Below are positions 53,041-63,975 of a stretch of DNA of 64,000 bases, one piece after another. How positions within the stretch are numbered: position 1 is the first letter of the stretch; each line of letters begins with the position of its first letter. Made by a program: the position numbers and the translations under genes. The stretch covers positions 14,201,877 through 14,265,876 of the forward strand of contig JAVLUZ010000157.1 of assembly GCA_036768485.1 (NCBI GenBank), written 5' to 3'. The stretch comes from Mermis nigrescens. Taxonomy: Eukaryota; Nematoda; Enoplea; Mermithida; Mermithidae. Under the pieces are notes generated by a model. It searched no databases and was not told the DNA's origin. It saw only the letters and a program-made list of their open reading frames with translations.

Positions 53041-54988
53041 AATAGTTTATTGGCTGAATTACATGGACAAGAAATGTTACAACAAATACCAATACAATAA
53101 TGCAAAGAATTATTAAATGAGCAATTTTAGGAAAGGAATTGTCAATAAATGCAAAAAATAACGCGAAATAAGTGAGTTGGTATGTAAGTAAAGCCAAGGC
53201 GTACAGGCAGTGCACTTACATACGCCCCTTAAGAAATTCTAATGAATTAAGCTTTGAAACCAAAACCCTAAACTGTTAAAATGTCTGCAGTCAACAATAC
53301 ATTGTGGCAATGTATTCCAAATTCTAGCCACCCTGTTTGCAAAATCATTCTTTCTACAATCCAAATGAGATTTTCTAATATACAACTTTATGTCGTTATT
53401 TGACCTAGTGCCCCTGTTAGGTGCAAATTCGAAAAATCTGAAACAGAAAGCAACTGTCCCTTAATTATCCTAAAAGCAAAAGTAAGGTCAAAATAGATAC
53501 GCCGTGTTTCGAGTCTTTCAAGATCTAACCAATTCAATCGTTCGCTATAAGACAAATCCTGCTGTTGATGCCGCCAAAGTATTCGTTTTGTAAATTTACG
53601 TTGAACATTTTCAATTTGGTTGATGTCTTTAATCAGGTAAGGATTCCACACCACCGTGCTATACTCTAGTATCAGTCTTACATAAACTTCAAATGCTTTC
53701 ATCATCAAATCAATATTTCTGGAAATAAAAGTTTTTTGTATCAAAGAAGCAACTCTGGAAGCTTTGGATGCAATATTCACACAATGAATGCTAGAGGACA
53801 GGTCATTACTAACAAAAACTCCTAAATCCTTGATAGAAGCTTCTGCATCAGCTAGATCTTTTAAGAAAAGGTTATAGATGTTTTTAGGGTTACCATTTCC
53901 CAAATACAAGGTTGCAAATTTGTCATAACTTATTTGCAGTTGCCATTTTTCGGTCCACCCATGCAATGAATCAAGGTCTGCTTGCAAGGATCTGAATTCA
54001 CGTGAAAAATTAAATATTTTTAAATCATCAGCAAACAGCATGATATTGCTATGCTTGATACTATCGACCAGGTCGTTAATGAAAACCAAAAATAATGTAG
54101 GCCCTAGCACACTACCCTGGGGAACACCACTAATTACCGGAATAGGGGCTGAAAGAAAACCATTTATTTTCACCGTTTATGACCTACCCATCAAAAAAGC
54201 TTTAACCCAGTTGAGCAAAGTACCCGAGATACCTAAAGATTCTAATTTCAATATTAGTTTTGAATGAACAACAGAATCGAATGCCGTACAAAAATCAATA
54301 TAAACCACGTCCATTGAAACATGATTGTCCAAAGTTTTTGTCTGTCCACAGGTTTCTGCACTTTAAAAGCTGAGATGTACAGGATTTGTTCTTCAGAAAT
54401 CCAAATTGTTGCTGATTTATTGAACCACTCTTGTCAAAATAGTTCAGGATGTCATTATTGATTATTGATTCCATAACTTTACACAAAACACAACACAGAG
54501 ATATCGGCCTATAGTTTTCAACTGAGTGTGGATTGCCTTTTTTAAAAATTGGAATTACTAAAGCTTCTAACCACAAACGTGGAAGTATACCAGGACGATA
54601 TGATACCTCAAAAATAGTTGAAAGGGGTTCAACTAAAGCAACTCGAATTTGTTTTAAAAAATAAGCTGACAGCCCATCGGGACCATAGGTGGGCAGCACC
54701 AAAATTCTAGGGGGTGAAAAAATTTTCAAAGGTCAAAAAATGGTCTTAAGAGTGGTGGTAAGGCGAAAAAAACACCATTTTTTGACGTTTCTCATCGAGC
54801 ACTATCCTATGGCATCAAAAAATCGCCAAAGAAGCAAAAAAATTTCAAAATTTGAATTCTGGGGGGTATTTTGATTTTTCTGTAAGGGGGGGGTATTTCA
54901 ACTGCTGGGGGTGCATACCCCCAAACCCCATGCCCACGTGTGATCGGGACCAACCAAGTGAGTGGGCTTTATCTTTTGAGATAAATAT
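53041..54988 (-). pseudogene. Second CR1 copy: reverse transcriptase in two frames, split by a MITE
   Basis: A different CR1 subfamily from 47029-52725. The RT N-terminus (GPDGLSAYFLKQ, LVIPIFKKGNPHSVENYRPI, QQFGFLKNKSC) occupies 54683-54295. After a frame break it continues at 54173-53388 (SGVPQGSVLGPTLFLVF, MLFADDLKIFNF, QRKFTKRILW). Upstream codons AHSLGP lie beyond the MITE at 54951-54975, then the copy is truncated. The FADD motif is intact but the frame is not. Confidence 0.9.
54684..54942. mobile_element. hAT-like MITE inside CR1 coding sequence
   Basis: Starts CATAGGTGGGCAGCACC and ends CCCACGTGTG, between perfect 8-bp repeats ATCGGGAC at 54676-54683 and 54943-54950. It splits the conserved GPDGLS codons, so the pre-insertion sequence is known from the protein family. 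Confidence 0.95.
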
Positions 54989-54989
54989 C

Positions 54990-55640
54990 TTTTATCTATC
55001 TTTTGCGTTTTAGAGAGTTAAAACTTCAAAAATTCTTTGGCGCTTCTCGCCGAATTGATTTAATTCTTACTTATTAGTAATGTTCAAGCCGCACTGCGCC
55101 AATTGCAGCATTTTTATCGACAATCTGGTCTAGAACTTCACTACGATTGAAAATCCTTATCTTCTGCACGGATTCAGTTAGTTTTCGTTATGCAAAAATG
55201 CGTTTTAGAGAGGTGAAACTACAAAAATTTTTCACCACTTCGCGCCGAATTGATTTTTATTCTTACTTGTTTATTAATCTTTAAGCCGCGCCGCGTCAAT
55301 CGCAGCATTTTTATCGACAATTTGATCTAGAACTTTACCACGATTGAAAATCCTTATCTTCTGCACGGATTTGGTTAGTTTTTGTAATGCAAAAATGCGC
55401 TTTAGAGAGGTGAAACTACAAAATTTTTCGGCGCCTCGCGCCGAATTGATTTAATTCTTACTCGTTATTAATGTTTAAGCTGCGCGGCGCCAATTGCAGC
55501 ATTTTTATCAATAATCTGGTCCTAGAACTCTACTATGATTGGAAATCCTTACCTTCTGCACAGTTTTTGTAATGCAAAAATGATTTAGAGAGCTGAAATT
55601 TCAAAATTTTCTTGCGCTTCGCGCCATTTGATAAATTATA
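54990..55640. repeat. 190-bp tandem array
   Basis: GCGTTTTAGAGAG-type starts recur at about 55003, 55199, 55391 and 55577, giving about 3.3 units of 186-196 bp. Each has a TTCGCGCCGAATTGATTT-like block and TTTTTATCGACAATCTGG. A further partial unit is at about 56040-56105. Confidence 0.8.
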
Positions 55641-56111
55641 GTTTTAATTGTCAACAACGACTTCAGAATTGGCTAAAATGCTTCACTGAAGGAAGGAAAT
55701 TCAAGTTTCAGCATAAATAATGTATACTGATCGTGATATTTCTTGTAGAGCGCAAAATTTTTATTCAAAAAGTGCATCAAACACCGCTATTGCATGTGTA
55801 CATAAAAATTCTACTTAAAAAACACTGATTTTTCCAACACAGGCGCTCTATTTCTAACATTTTGGACCTCCAAAAAACGTGGAAAAAGGTCGGAAAAAGT
55901 GGAAAAAATTTTTGGGTTTAGTCTATAATGTCAACCAAATTGCCGGAATTAAAGCCGGTGCTAGGTATTTGTCAACCGAAATTTTGGGAAATGGAAAACA
56001 TTTTTGGGCTTGGTTGGCATTTGTGGAAAATTTTTGTAATGTAAAAATGCGTTTTAGAGAGTTAAAATTTCAAAATTTTCTGCGCTTCGCGCCATTTGAT
56101 AAATTATAGTT

Positions 56112-56445
56112 TGGCATTGGTGTAGCTGGTTCACATATGTAATAAGATACCCACGTTATAAGTACGTATACAGCAAGTAGATTTTGATGAAAGCTGCCAA
56201 CTAACTGGTTCGAATTGAGTCAAGTCAAAAACAAATAAGGCAGTGCTCGGATTGTTTCTGAAGGTTTATGTGACTGACCAAAATGTTGGCGCCAAGCATT
56301 GGATGCGACTCCATTACTCAGACTTATTTTAAACGCTGGCACTAACATTTTGGTCAGTCCATGATACTAAGCCTAAGCCTAATAAGCAGGTAAACCAATG
56401 CAAAATATTACGAATACCTTGCATTCTTCATCAAAATGAACCAGC
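56112..56445. other. No gene recognised
   Basis: A short inverted pair GACCAAAATGTTGGCGCCA / GGCACTAACATTTTGGTCAG (56277-56365) suggests a small hairpin element of about 90 bp. Otherwise unassigned. Confidence 0.45.
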
Positions 56446-57605
56446 GTTAGTCAATAGGTTAAGGATCTGGGCCTTGAAGCAAGAGGTCCACGTTTCGAAT
56501 CTGGTTGGCAGCAGTGATTGGACCGAGGCCTCGGCCTCGGCCTTGGCAATCCTCGGCGTTTTTGGAGCCTCGGCCTCGGCGCCGAGGGCGAAGCTGAAAA
56601 GTGCCGAGGCGCCGAGGGTTAAAATCAAATTTTAATAAGTTTAATATATCCGTTGAATATTAACTATTTAGAATGCATCTGTGGCACACAGGCTATTTTT
56701 TACCTATAGACTTTTCTTATGGTTTTAGTCAGCGTACCCAGTTACACCAAGTTACATACAGCAAAGTGCCAATTTATTATTCATGTGATGACTAAGTTTT
56801 AATTCTCATGCTCGCTACATGGATCGGAAACACATATTCCCAAAGGGGAACGGGTGAGGAGGGTTATTACCCTCCTCTCAGGGTACAAGACTCAAGTCAC
56901 TGTCAGACGATTTTTGGTGAAAACATTTTGAATAATTTTTGAAGTTAATTTTTACTATGGCAAAAGTGCAGCTAACTATTAGAATTTCATGAAGTGATAC
57001 AGTATTTTTGAATGTAAGCAAGAGTGAATAGATTAACTATCACTATAAAACATTCATGCAACAGCTCAAAATTTTTGGGAGGGGCTCCTCGGCATACATG
57101 TAACGGCTTGACATTTCGGGTAGGGGTCCCTGGCCATTTTTAGAAGGAAGGGGATTAGCGACTCTAATTTATGTCAAAAATGGCAAAAGCACCTAAAAAT
57201 AGCCAACAAAGCGCAAATTTTCGCCAAAAATAGGGAGGGTGGGTCAAAATTTTCTGACGTTGGAGGAAAGGGTTTGGGGAGGACGTCCAACCCTGGGTGG
57301 ATGGGGAATTCCCCAAACCCCCTGTTACACGTACGGTTTTCGGCCATTTTTATGGGAGAGGGGGTAAATGATCACGAATTTTTCGGCCGAAAATCGCAAA
57401 AACGCACCTAAAAATGGCCAATAAATGCAGGTTTTGCCAAAAATCAGTTTCGGCTCATGCATTTTTTGGAGCCATTTTTATACAATGTTAAAATTCTTTC
57501 TTGGACAAAGTGATATTAATTATATCGTTTTTCAGTATATTTTAGGAAATTTCAAAAAATTTTCGGCGGTTCGCGCAAAATATCGCTAATATACTGTATT
57601 TAGAT

Positions 57606-58454
57606 TAGAGCTGTGCCGGGGCCAGGCCCGGCCCCGGCGCGGGGCCTAGGCCCCGGCCCGGCCGAGGCCAAGCTGGCCCCTGCACGGGCCAGGGCCAATG
57701 TTAGAGTTGATTATAATGTAGAAAATTGATAATGTTCTGGGTAGATTCACCTTCAAACTCAATTTCAAGCAAACCACAGATCTTGCTAATTCAAATCTTT
57801 AATTCACTATGTCAGATTGGTGCGAATTTCTAGTTAATAATCAAAATTGACATATTTTAAATTGCAATTCATATAGACGAGCATTTCCAGCTTGCTTGGT
57901 AGCAGACAGCTACGTCTATCAGAACAAATAGAATAATAAGCCTAAAAAAAGTGCAAAGGAAAGCACATTGAAAAACGCATCCAAGTCAGAGGAGTTAAAT
58001 CCATACATGGGCAGCTCAAAAATTCTAGAAGTCCACAATTTTTGAAAGTTAAAAAGTGCCTGATAATATATGGTAGAGCGAAAAAACACCGTTTTCTCGC
58101 GTTTCTCAATGAGAGCTATCCATTAGCATCAAAAAACCGCAGAAAAACAGAAAAAATTCTGAAAATCAATATCTGGGGGGTCTAGCGGATTTTTTGGGGG
58201 AGAATGTGAATTCTGGGGGGTCTAGATCCCCTGATGCCCATGTTCTGTTATATCTTGTAATCCCAACAAATATTAACGCTTGGCGTGCATATCTACAAGC
58301 AAGAATATATGCATAGGTACATGTTAGGGGTAGGGCAGGGTCGTACTATGAGCATGGTAAAGCACGCTATTATTGGCCCCGGCCAGGCCCGGCCCGGCCC
58401 GGCACGGGGCCTAGGCCCCGGCCCGGCAAAAAAGGCGGCCCCGGCACAGCTCTA
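57606..58454. mobile_element. hAT-like element with CCGG-rich ends
   Basis: Perfect 18-bp inverted ends TAGAGCTGTGCCGGGGCC, followed by GGCCCGG/CCGGGCC palindromic arrays. Perfect 8-bp repeats ATTTAGAT lie at 57598-57605 and 58455-58462. Holds a MITE at 58002-58246. Confidence 0.92.
58002..58246. mobile_element. hAT-like MITE, CAYACGTGGGC family
   Basis: Starts CATACATGGGCAGCTC. Flanks GTTAAATC (57994-58001) and GTTATATC (58247-58254) match at seven of eight positions. Family blocks AATTCTGGGGGG are present; ends are somewhat diverged. Confidence 0.7.
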
Positions 58455-58462
58455 ATTTAGAT

Positions 58463-58858
58463 TGAAGCAGGGGAAATAAACAATCCAACATCAATTTTTG
58501 TGTAATCTAGGCATCTTTATGCAGATTTAAATATCTTTTGTATCTATTTATACTGTTTTTAAAAACTTTATGCAAAATAAGTACTACTTAATGACTTTGC
58601 ACTTTTTTGCCATTCAAAGATAAAATTGACTCATTTATCCTGATGTTGCATTGGATTTCTGAGCACAGTAGTGCTTATTACAAGATTTAAATGGCATATT
58701 ACAATATCTGTAATATTTCTGATTTTGTAATACAAGTTGTTTTAGCTTTTTCAGTCGAGTTTTATGTGTAAATTTCATCAAAGCTGATAAAAATTTCGGT
58801 GCTTCGCGCCGAACTAATATTATCAACTAAATTCAAGCCGAATTATCACATTTAGGGC
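58463..58858. repeat. Segment duplicated at about 62150-62560
   Basis: Shares TAGGCATCTTTATGCAGATT, GTACAAGTTGTTTTAGCTTT-type and GAACTAATATTATCAA blocks with the second site. With 59254-59480 (partner about 62563-62810) it forms one paralogous region, here interrupted at 58859-59253. Confidence 0.75.
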
Positions 58859-59253
58859 CACAGTTTTTTGTATTCGGCAAAGGTTTTTCATAATGTACAG
58901 AATCTTTTCAGGACCGTCTTTGTACATGCACAAAGATTTTTGGAGAGGCAAAAACTGTAAAAAGGTGTAAAATTTTCATAAATTTTTGGCGCATCAGTAA
59001 TTGTCTGTCCTATATATCTTTAAAATAGTAGAATTTGCATTTAGAATGGAAAAATGTCGAATATTCAGAAACCCAGGAATTAGCTAAGATGCACTACCAA
59101 AGGTCGAAAAACCCTGTTTTACCACACTAAATCGCTACTGTACCATACATACTATATATAATAGTACACACAAATTTGCATTTACAAAATGTTCAAAGAC
59201 TTTTGGATACCATTTTGTACATGTAAAAAGGTATCTTGCACAAAAAAACACTG
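58859..59253. mobile_element. hAT-like element, CAGNGTTTTTTGTA family
   Basis: Starts CACAGTTTTTTGTATTCGGC and ends GCACAAAAAAACACTG, with flanks TTTAGGGC (58851-58858) and TTTAGGAC (59254-59261). The paralogous site near 62555-62575 (AAATTCAGGACTGCATG) lacks the element and serves as the empty site. Confidence 0.82.
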
Positions 59254-60109
59254 TTTAGGACTGCATGCCGGTTGCAGGTCACACACTGGCAGTATGTAAA
59301 AATGTGTATGTTTAAAAATATATTTATATAAAATATCTACAAAAATTTGTTCGCTCATACAAAGACACTACTGAATTTACTGGTCCCCCATTTTGGGATT
59401 TCACCCTTCCCTCAACTCTGGACCTTGGGAAACTATGATCGGAAAGTACAGTGCAGTTTCCGTCATATTACCTGCCACACCAGAATTGGATGACTGAAAA
59501 AGCGTATTTAAACATGCATTACTGCAAAAGCGAGCACAACAATGGCTACAGTTCTGTCTTTACTTAGCTTATTTCGTTTGTTTGTTTATTTCTTCGACAC
59601 TGTTTTCTTATTTATAGTAATATAGTTTTTAAGTGCTTGTTCAGCCATATTTTTCATCAAGTTTTCCAAGTCTTCATCAATGGCATCTTAGTTAAATTAA
59701 GTATGCTTTCATGCTGCTGACTTTATTCAATAAATCCTTCACACATTCAATCTACTATTATTGAAAATAAAAATGAATTGTTTGACATTCGATAAAGTGT
59801 TTAATATTACGATTATTCTCTAGCTCATGTGCATACAAAATATTATAAGAGTACTATTTATGGGTATAGGTATATAAGCTTGATCCTCGGCATTACCCTC
59901 GGCCTCAGCCTCGGCCGAGGCAAGAATTTTAAGTCGCCTCGGCCTCAGCCGAGGCCGAGGGTCCAAAAAGTACCCTCGGTCCGATCACTGGTTGGCAGCG
60001 ACTTTCTTTCGCTTCATTGGATGCTACGAAATGCATACATACGCCTTTACAATATGACTATCTTAATATGTAAATGTATGAACCTGCTACACAAATGCCG
60101 GTCTACTTT

Positions 60110-61563
60110 TTAATTGACTCGATTCCTTTTTACATGGTCGGTCTCAGCGTGTTTGTATTGATGGAGTTTTTTCTGATTTCATGCCTGTTGGCAGTGGTGT
60201 CCCCAAGGTAGTTGTATTAGTCTCACTTTATTTTTAATTTATTTTAATGCCCTATGTAACTTGATTGAATATGGTAAAATTTACTTCTTTGCCGATGATG
60301 TCAAAATCTTCGGTCCATCTTCTGATTATCATTTATTGCGAAAAAGATCTGGATGATATTTATACTTGGTCTATTAATTGGCAACTTCCTGTTGCTACGG
60401 AAAAATGTGCAGTTTTGCATCTTGGTAAAAATGATCCAAAAAGCTTTATTCTTTGAATAGTATATATAACTGTTCCAAATGAAGATAGTTCCGTTCGTGA
60501 TCTGGGTGTTTATATTTCTCATAATCTCAATTGTAAGGAACATTTAAATCACATAATTAAAAAAGCTGTTTTTCGTTGTTTCCTAACACAAAGCTTTTCT
60601 TTCTCGTGATAAAGATATTTTAGTTAAGGCCTATACTACTTACGTAAGACCCATGCTTGAGTTTTCTGTTTCTGTATGGAATCAGTGTTTTTTTGTACTC
60701 GGCAAAGATTTTTCTCGATGTACAAAGACTTTTTGAGACTGTCTTTGTACATATACAAAGATTTCTGGGAAGACAAAAATTGCAAAAAAGGTCTAAATGA
60801 GTAATTGTGTGCTATATATCTTTATAATGGCAAAAATTGCATTTCAAAAGAAAAAATGTCAAATTTTTCGGCGCTTCGCGCCGTTTTAAGACAATTCTTA
60901 GTGATTTCGGCCCTTAGAACCACACTAAAATCGCTACTGTATCATATTATGTATAGTACCCAAAAATGTGTGTGCAAAATGTACAAAGATTTTCGGGGAG
61001 ACAAAAACTGTAAAAAGTGTAAAATTCCCAAAAATTTTCGGCGGTTCGCGCCAAAATGAGTAATTGTTTGTCCTATATATCTTTAAAATGGCAGAACTTG
61101 CATTTAGAATGGAAAAATGTCAAATTTTTTGGCGCTTCGCGCCGTTTTGAGACAATTTTCAGTAATTTTTGGCGTCAGAAACCCAGAAATTAGCTAAAAT
61201 ATACTACCAAAGATCGAAAACCCTGTTTTACCACTTTAAAATCGCTACTGTACTATATTATAGTACACAAAAATTTGCATGTACAGAATGTACAAAGACT
61301 TTTGGGGACCATCTTTGTACATGTACAAGCGAGCCTTGTACAAAAAAAACACTGTATGGAATCCATATTATGCAAATGATATAAATCGTCTTGAAAATAT
61401 TCAGCGTAAATTTACTAAACGTCTTTTTGGTTTTCATAGCAATTTATCCTATCTTGAACGCCTGAAGCTTCTTAACCTACCTTACTTCAACATCTACACA
61501 TACGTCTATGCCATACCTGGGGAATGGATCTTGGTTCTGTGGGTACTGGAACCCCTTTGTTGA
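60110..61563 (+). pseudogene. Relic non-LTR reverse transcriptase, split by a hAT-like element
   Basis: Broken RT of Jockey/CR1 type: SRQRVCIDG, SGVPQGS, YFFADDVKIF (FADD), WSINWQLPVATEKCAVLHLG, TYVRPMLEFSVSVWN, then after the insert PYYANDINRLENIQRKFTKR. Several stops and frame shifts. It is not close to the two CR1 families above. Confidence 0.85.
60683..61354. mobile_element. hAT-like element, CAGNGTTTTTTGTA family (672 bp)
   Basis: Ends CAGTGTTTTTTTGTAC and GTACAAAAAAAACACTG, between perfect 8-bp repeats TATGGAAT at 60675-60682 and 61355-61362. Removing it rejoins SVWN to PYYANDINRLENIQRKF, confirming the borders. Contains several GGCGCTTCGCGCC hairpins. Confidence 0.95.
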
Positions 61564-62149
61564 GGTTGATTGGTTGGTTGATGAAGAGGTTGTTTGTGAG
61601 AAGGTTGACATAAGGGTAGACCCATATCCATGATTTTATATAGAGGAAACCGAAAATTTAGAATTCAGATATCTCGAGAAACATAAGGAGATGGACAAAA
61701 ATAAAGGCAGTTTTGAGCGTATCTCTGCGAGCTCTAAATAATGATGGAGAAAATTTCAAATAATTCTAACTTGATTTTATATTGATCCCTATACCACAAT
61801 TTTATTGTTTAATTTATCTGCACAACTGATTCCTCATCATTCAAAAGACAAATAATTTCTCAGCTTCTGTCTTGTATTTAATTCTTGTCCTTTACAAAGG
61901 CAAACAATGCAGAAAAAATTTGGTGCAAAGCGCCGGAAGAAATTTGAAGTCTTTTACAGATAAAATTTGAACGATTTTGAGCAGGCTCGAAGACAGAAAA
62001 TTTAGATAAGAAATAAATCCGGCGCGAAGCACTGGAAAAAATTTTATGATCCGGTACTTAGTGCTGGAAAAAATTGACATTCTATCCATGGCTAACTCGA
62101 TTAAAATACTTTCTGGGGCAAAGTGATAGTAATTTTAATCTTTTTCCAG
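61564..62149. other. No gene recognised
   Basis: AT-rich. Holds inverted-orientation copies of the GCGCTTCGCGCC-type motif (GCAAAGCGCCGG near 61925, GGCGCGAAGCACTGG near 62022). Confidence 0.4.
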
Positions 62150-62815
62150 TATTTTTAGAAATTTCGCTTCAAAGGGGCATTAAATACTTCAAAATCAATT
62201 TTAGTGTAATATAGGCATCTTTATGCAGATTCAAATATCTTTTGTATCTGTTTCTACTGTTTTTAAAAATTTTATGCAAAAAATAAGTAGTGTTTATTAT
62301 TTTTGCACATTTTTCCCTTCAATGATAAAATTTACTAATTTATCTCGATATTACGTTGAATTTATAAACGCAGTGGTGCTTATTACAAGATTTAATTGGC
62401 ATATTACAATGTATGTAATATTTCTGATTTTGAGGTACAAGTTGTTTTAGCTTTCTCAGTCGAGTTTTATGTGTAAATTCCATCAAAAGCTCATAAAAGT
62501 ATCGGCTTTTCGCGCCGAACTAATATTATCAATTAAATTCAAGCCAAATCGTCAAATTCAGGACTGCATGTGGGTCGCAGGTCACACACTGGTAGTATGA
62601 AAAAATTAGTATATTTAATAATATATTTATATAATACATCTACAAAGATTTGTCCGCTCATTCAAAGACTTTTTCGGATATCTTTTTACATGCACAAAGA
62701 AGCTCGTACAAAATAATTGTCTCGGCTAATAATAATACACCACTTAATTTACTAGTCCCTCATTTTAGGATTTCACCCCTCCCTCAACTCTGGACCTTGG
62801 GAAACTAGGTTCGGC
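62150..62815. repeat. Paralogue of 58463-58858 plus 59254-59480
   Basis: Colinear with the other site, without the 395-bp insert. It includes GCAGGTCACACACTGG and TTTCACCCCTCCCTCAACTC-type blocks. Non-coding. Confidence 0.75.
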
Positions 62816-63089
62816 AGTTTCTCCAAGCAAGCGATTTCGTGTGGGCTCATATATCAAAAGTAGTTGTCAATGTTATTTGTAGGTGTATATCAGACACAAT
62901 ACACACAGCGCTACCTCTTATTTACATTAGCGTTTTTGCACACTGAGAGGAGGAAGGAAAATCACTGGATACTTGAGTGAAACACATTAAATAATTAGGC
63001 ATGAGGCATCCAATAATAATGAAAATTGTAACATCTGGCTTACATGTACGTAAGAAATTCGCCATATACTGGTATTCCTATATACTCAC

Positions 63090-63160
63090 TGAAATACCCG
63101 AACCCGAACCCGATCGGGTATCGATTTTTATACCCGAACCCGAACCCGAATAAATTGAAG
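63090..63160. repeat. (CCCGAA)n patch with inverted core
   Basis: Two short runs of CCCGAACCCGAACCCG flank CGATCGGGTATCGATTTTTA. Too short and interrupted to be a telomere. Confidence 0.7.
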
Positions 63161-63185
63161 TTTCAAAATTGAAGTGAATTGCTCT

Positions 63186-63330
63186 TTGATGATTGGTGAA
63201 GACATCGGATTTTGAATCAAGAGGTCCATGGTTCGAGTCCAACAAGCAGCAGCAGCTTTCTCAAAATATCACTGATGGAACCAGAGCATCTGAAAACATA
63301 GAAAACGCGTGGAAATTTTTTGCGATTTTG
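63186..63330 (+). repeat. tRNA-derived SINE-like sequence
   Basis: An anticodon-arm-like GGATTTTGAATCAAG, whose loop would read TTG, is followed by a box B (GGTTCGAGTCC) and a non-tRNA body shared with 63900-63975 (GTGGAA, GCAT, GAAAAC blocks). Resembles a tRNA-Gln(TTG)-derived SINE; acceptor pairing is not preserved. Confidence 0.55.
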
Positions 63331-63354
63331 GGCTAAAAAAGCTAATTCTCGTAT

Positions 63355-63411
63355 TTCGTTTTGAGGGGGGGGGGCATGCGCCCCCTATCCCCTCTGGATA
63401 CGGGCCTGACT
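63355..63411. repeat. G/C-run MITE fragment
   Basis: A run of G followed by GCATGCGCCCCCTATCCC and GGATACGGGCCTG resembles the end of the CAGTGGCGGATC-type elements. No second end was found. Confidence 0.4.
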
Positions 63412-63828
63412 GATTCCATTGGTGATATTTTTAGTATGCAAAGATGAGCGCATAAGCGAGTTAAACTTACTTAAGCGTGGTAAAATATACTTGGGCGTGG
63501 TAAAAAGTGAGTTTTCATTGTGTGCGTCTTAATCTATGAGGCCTGCAGCTTTTCGTTGGCTGATGTCTACCAATGTCTCAGGCTTAGGCTTGGTTATGTG
63601 CACTCACATTGGTGCCAGCGTATGGGCTAAGCCTAAGATAAATGGGGCGGAAATTGCGGAGCGAGCAGAGCAATTTTGCCCCATTTATGCTTTAGGCTTA
63701 GCCCTTGTCTGGCACTAATCTGAATTCTCAAGCAATCCCAGAAACTTCTCTGATCGTTTGTTTGTAAGACGTGATAAATATAAATGTTTCTCTTATGTAT
63801 GTAACTTCATTACTTACTGTCAGAATCA

Positions 63829-63975
63829 GGTGGCGTAGCAAAATGGTGAATGCATTGCGCTGTAGAGTGAGAGGTCTGAGGTTTGAAACCCGGCAACTGC
63901 TTTTGCGCTTGTTTTTGCAGTCTAAAAATGTCACCAGTGGAATAAGCGCATACGAAAACCTAGGAAAACTATGAC
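63829..63975 (+). repeat. tRNA-derived SINE-like sequence
   Basis: Box A-like GGCGTAGCAAAATGGTGAATG and box B-like GGTTTGAAACC at tRNA-like spacing, then a body ending AAAACCTAGGAAAACTATG that resembles the end of the copy at 63186-63330. Not a functional tRNA. Confidence 0.6.

Larger units (their letters stand above)
52731..55925. mobile_element. Inverted-end element hosting a second CR1
   Basis: TAGACCAGACCCAAAATTTT at 52731 and AAAATTTTTGGGTTTAGTCT near 55925 are inverse ends, and further in 52807-52905 is the inverse of about 55740-55850. The interior has a CR1 copy, a MITE and a 190-bp tandem array. I found no clear target duplication. Confidence 0.55.
56512..59990. mobile_element. 3.5-kb hAT-like element with GC-rich ends
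   Basis: Ends CAGTGATTGGACCGAGG and CCTCGGTCCGATCACTG are inverse with one mismatch, followed inward by (CGAGGC)-rich palindromic arrays. Perfect 8-bp repeats GTTGGCAG lie at 56504-56511 and 59991-59998. Three other hAT-like elements are nested inside (57606-58454, 58002-58246, 58859-59253). No transposase. Confidence 0.88.
56446..60060 (+). mobile_element. tRNA-derived SINE split by a hAT-like element
   Basis: 56446-56511 has a tRNA-like D-arm (TAGTCAATAGGTTAAGGAT) and box B (ACGTTTCGAATC). It continues after the 3.5-kb element as GTTGGCAGCGACTTTC (59991 onward). Similar copies are at 63186-63330 and 63829-63975. The 3' border is approximate. Confidence 0.6.

Noticed and set aside
63090..63160. 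Internal telomere or chromosome end from CCCGAA repeats
   Set aside because: Only a few interrupted units with an inverted core; looks like a TE fragment.
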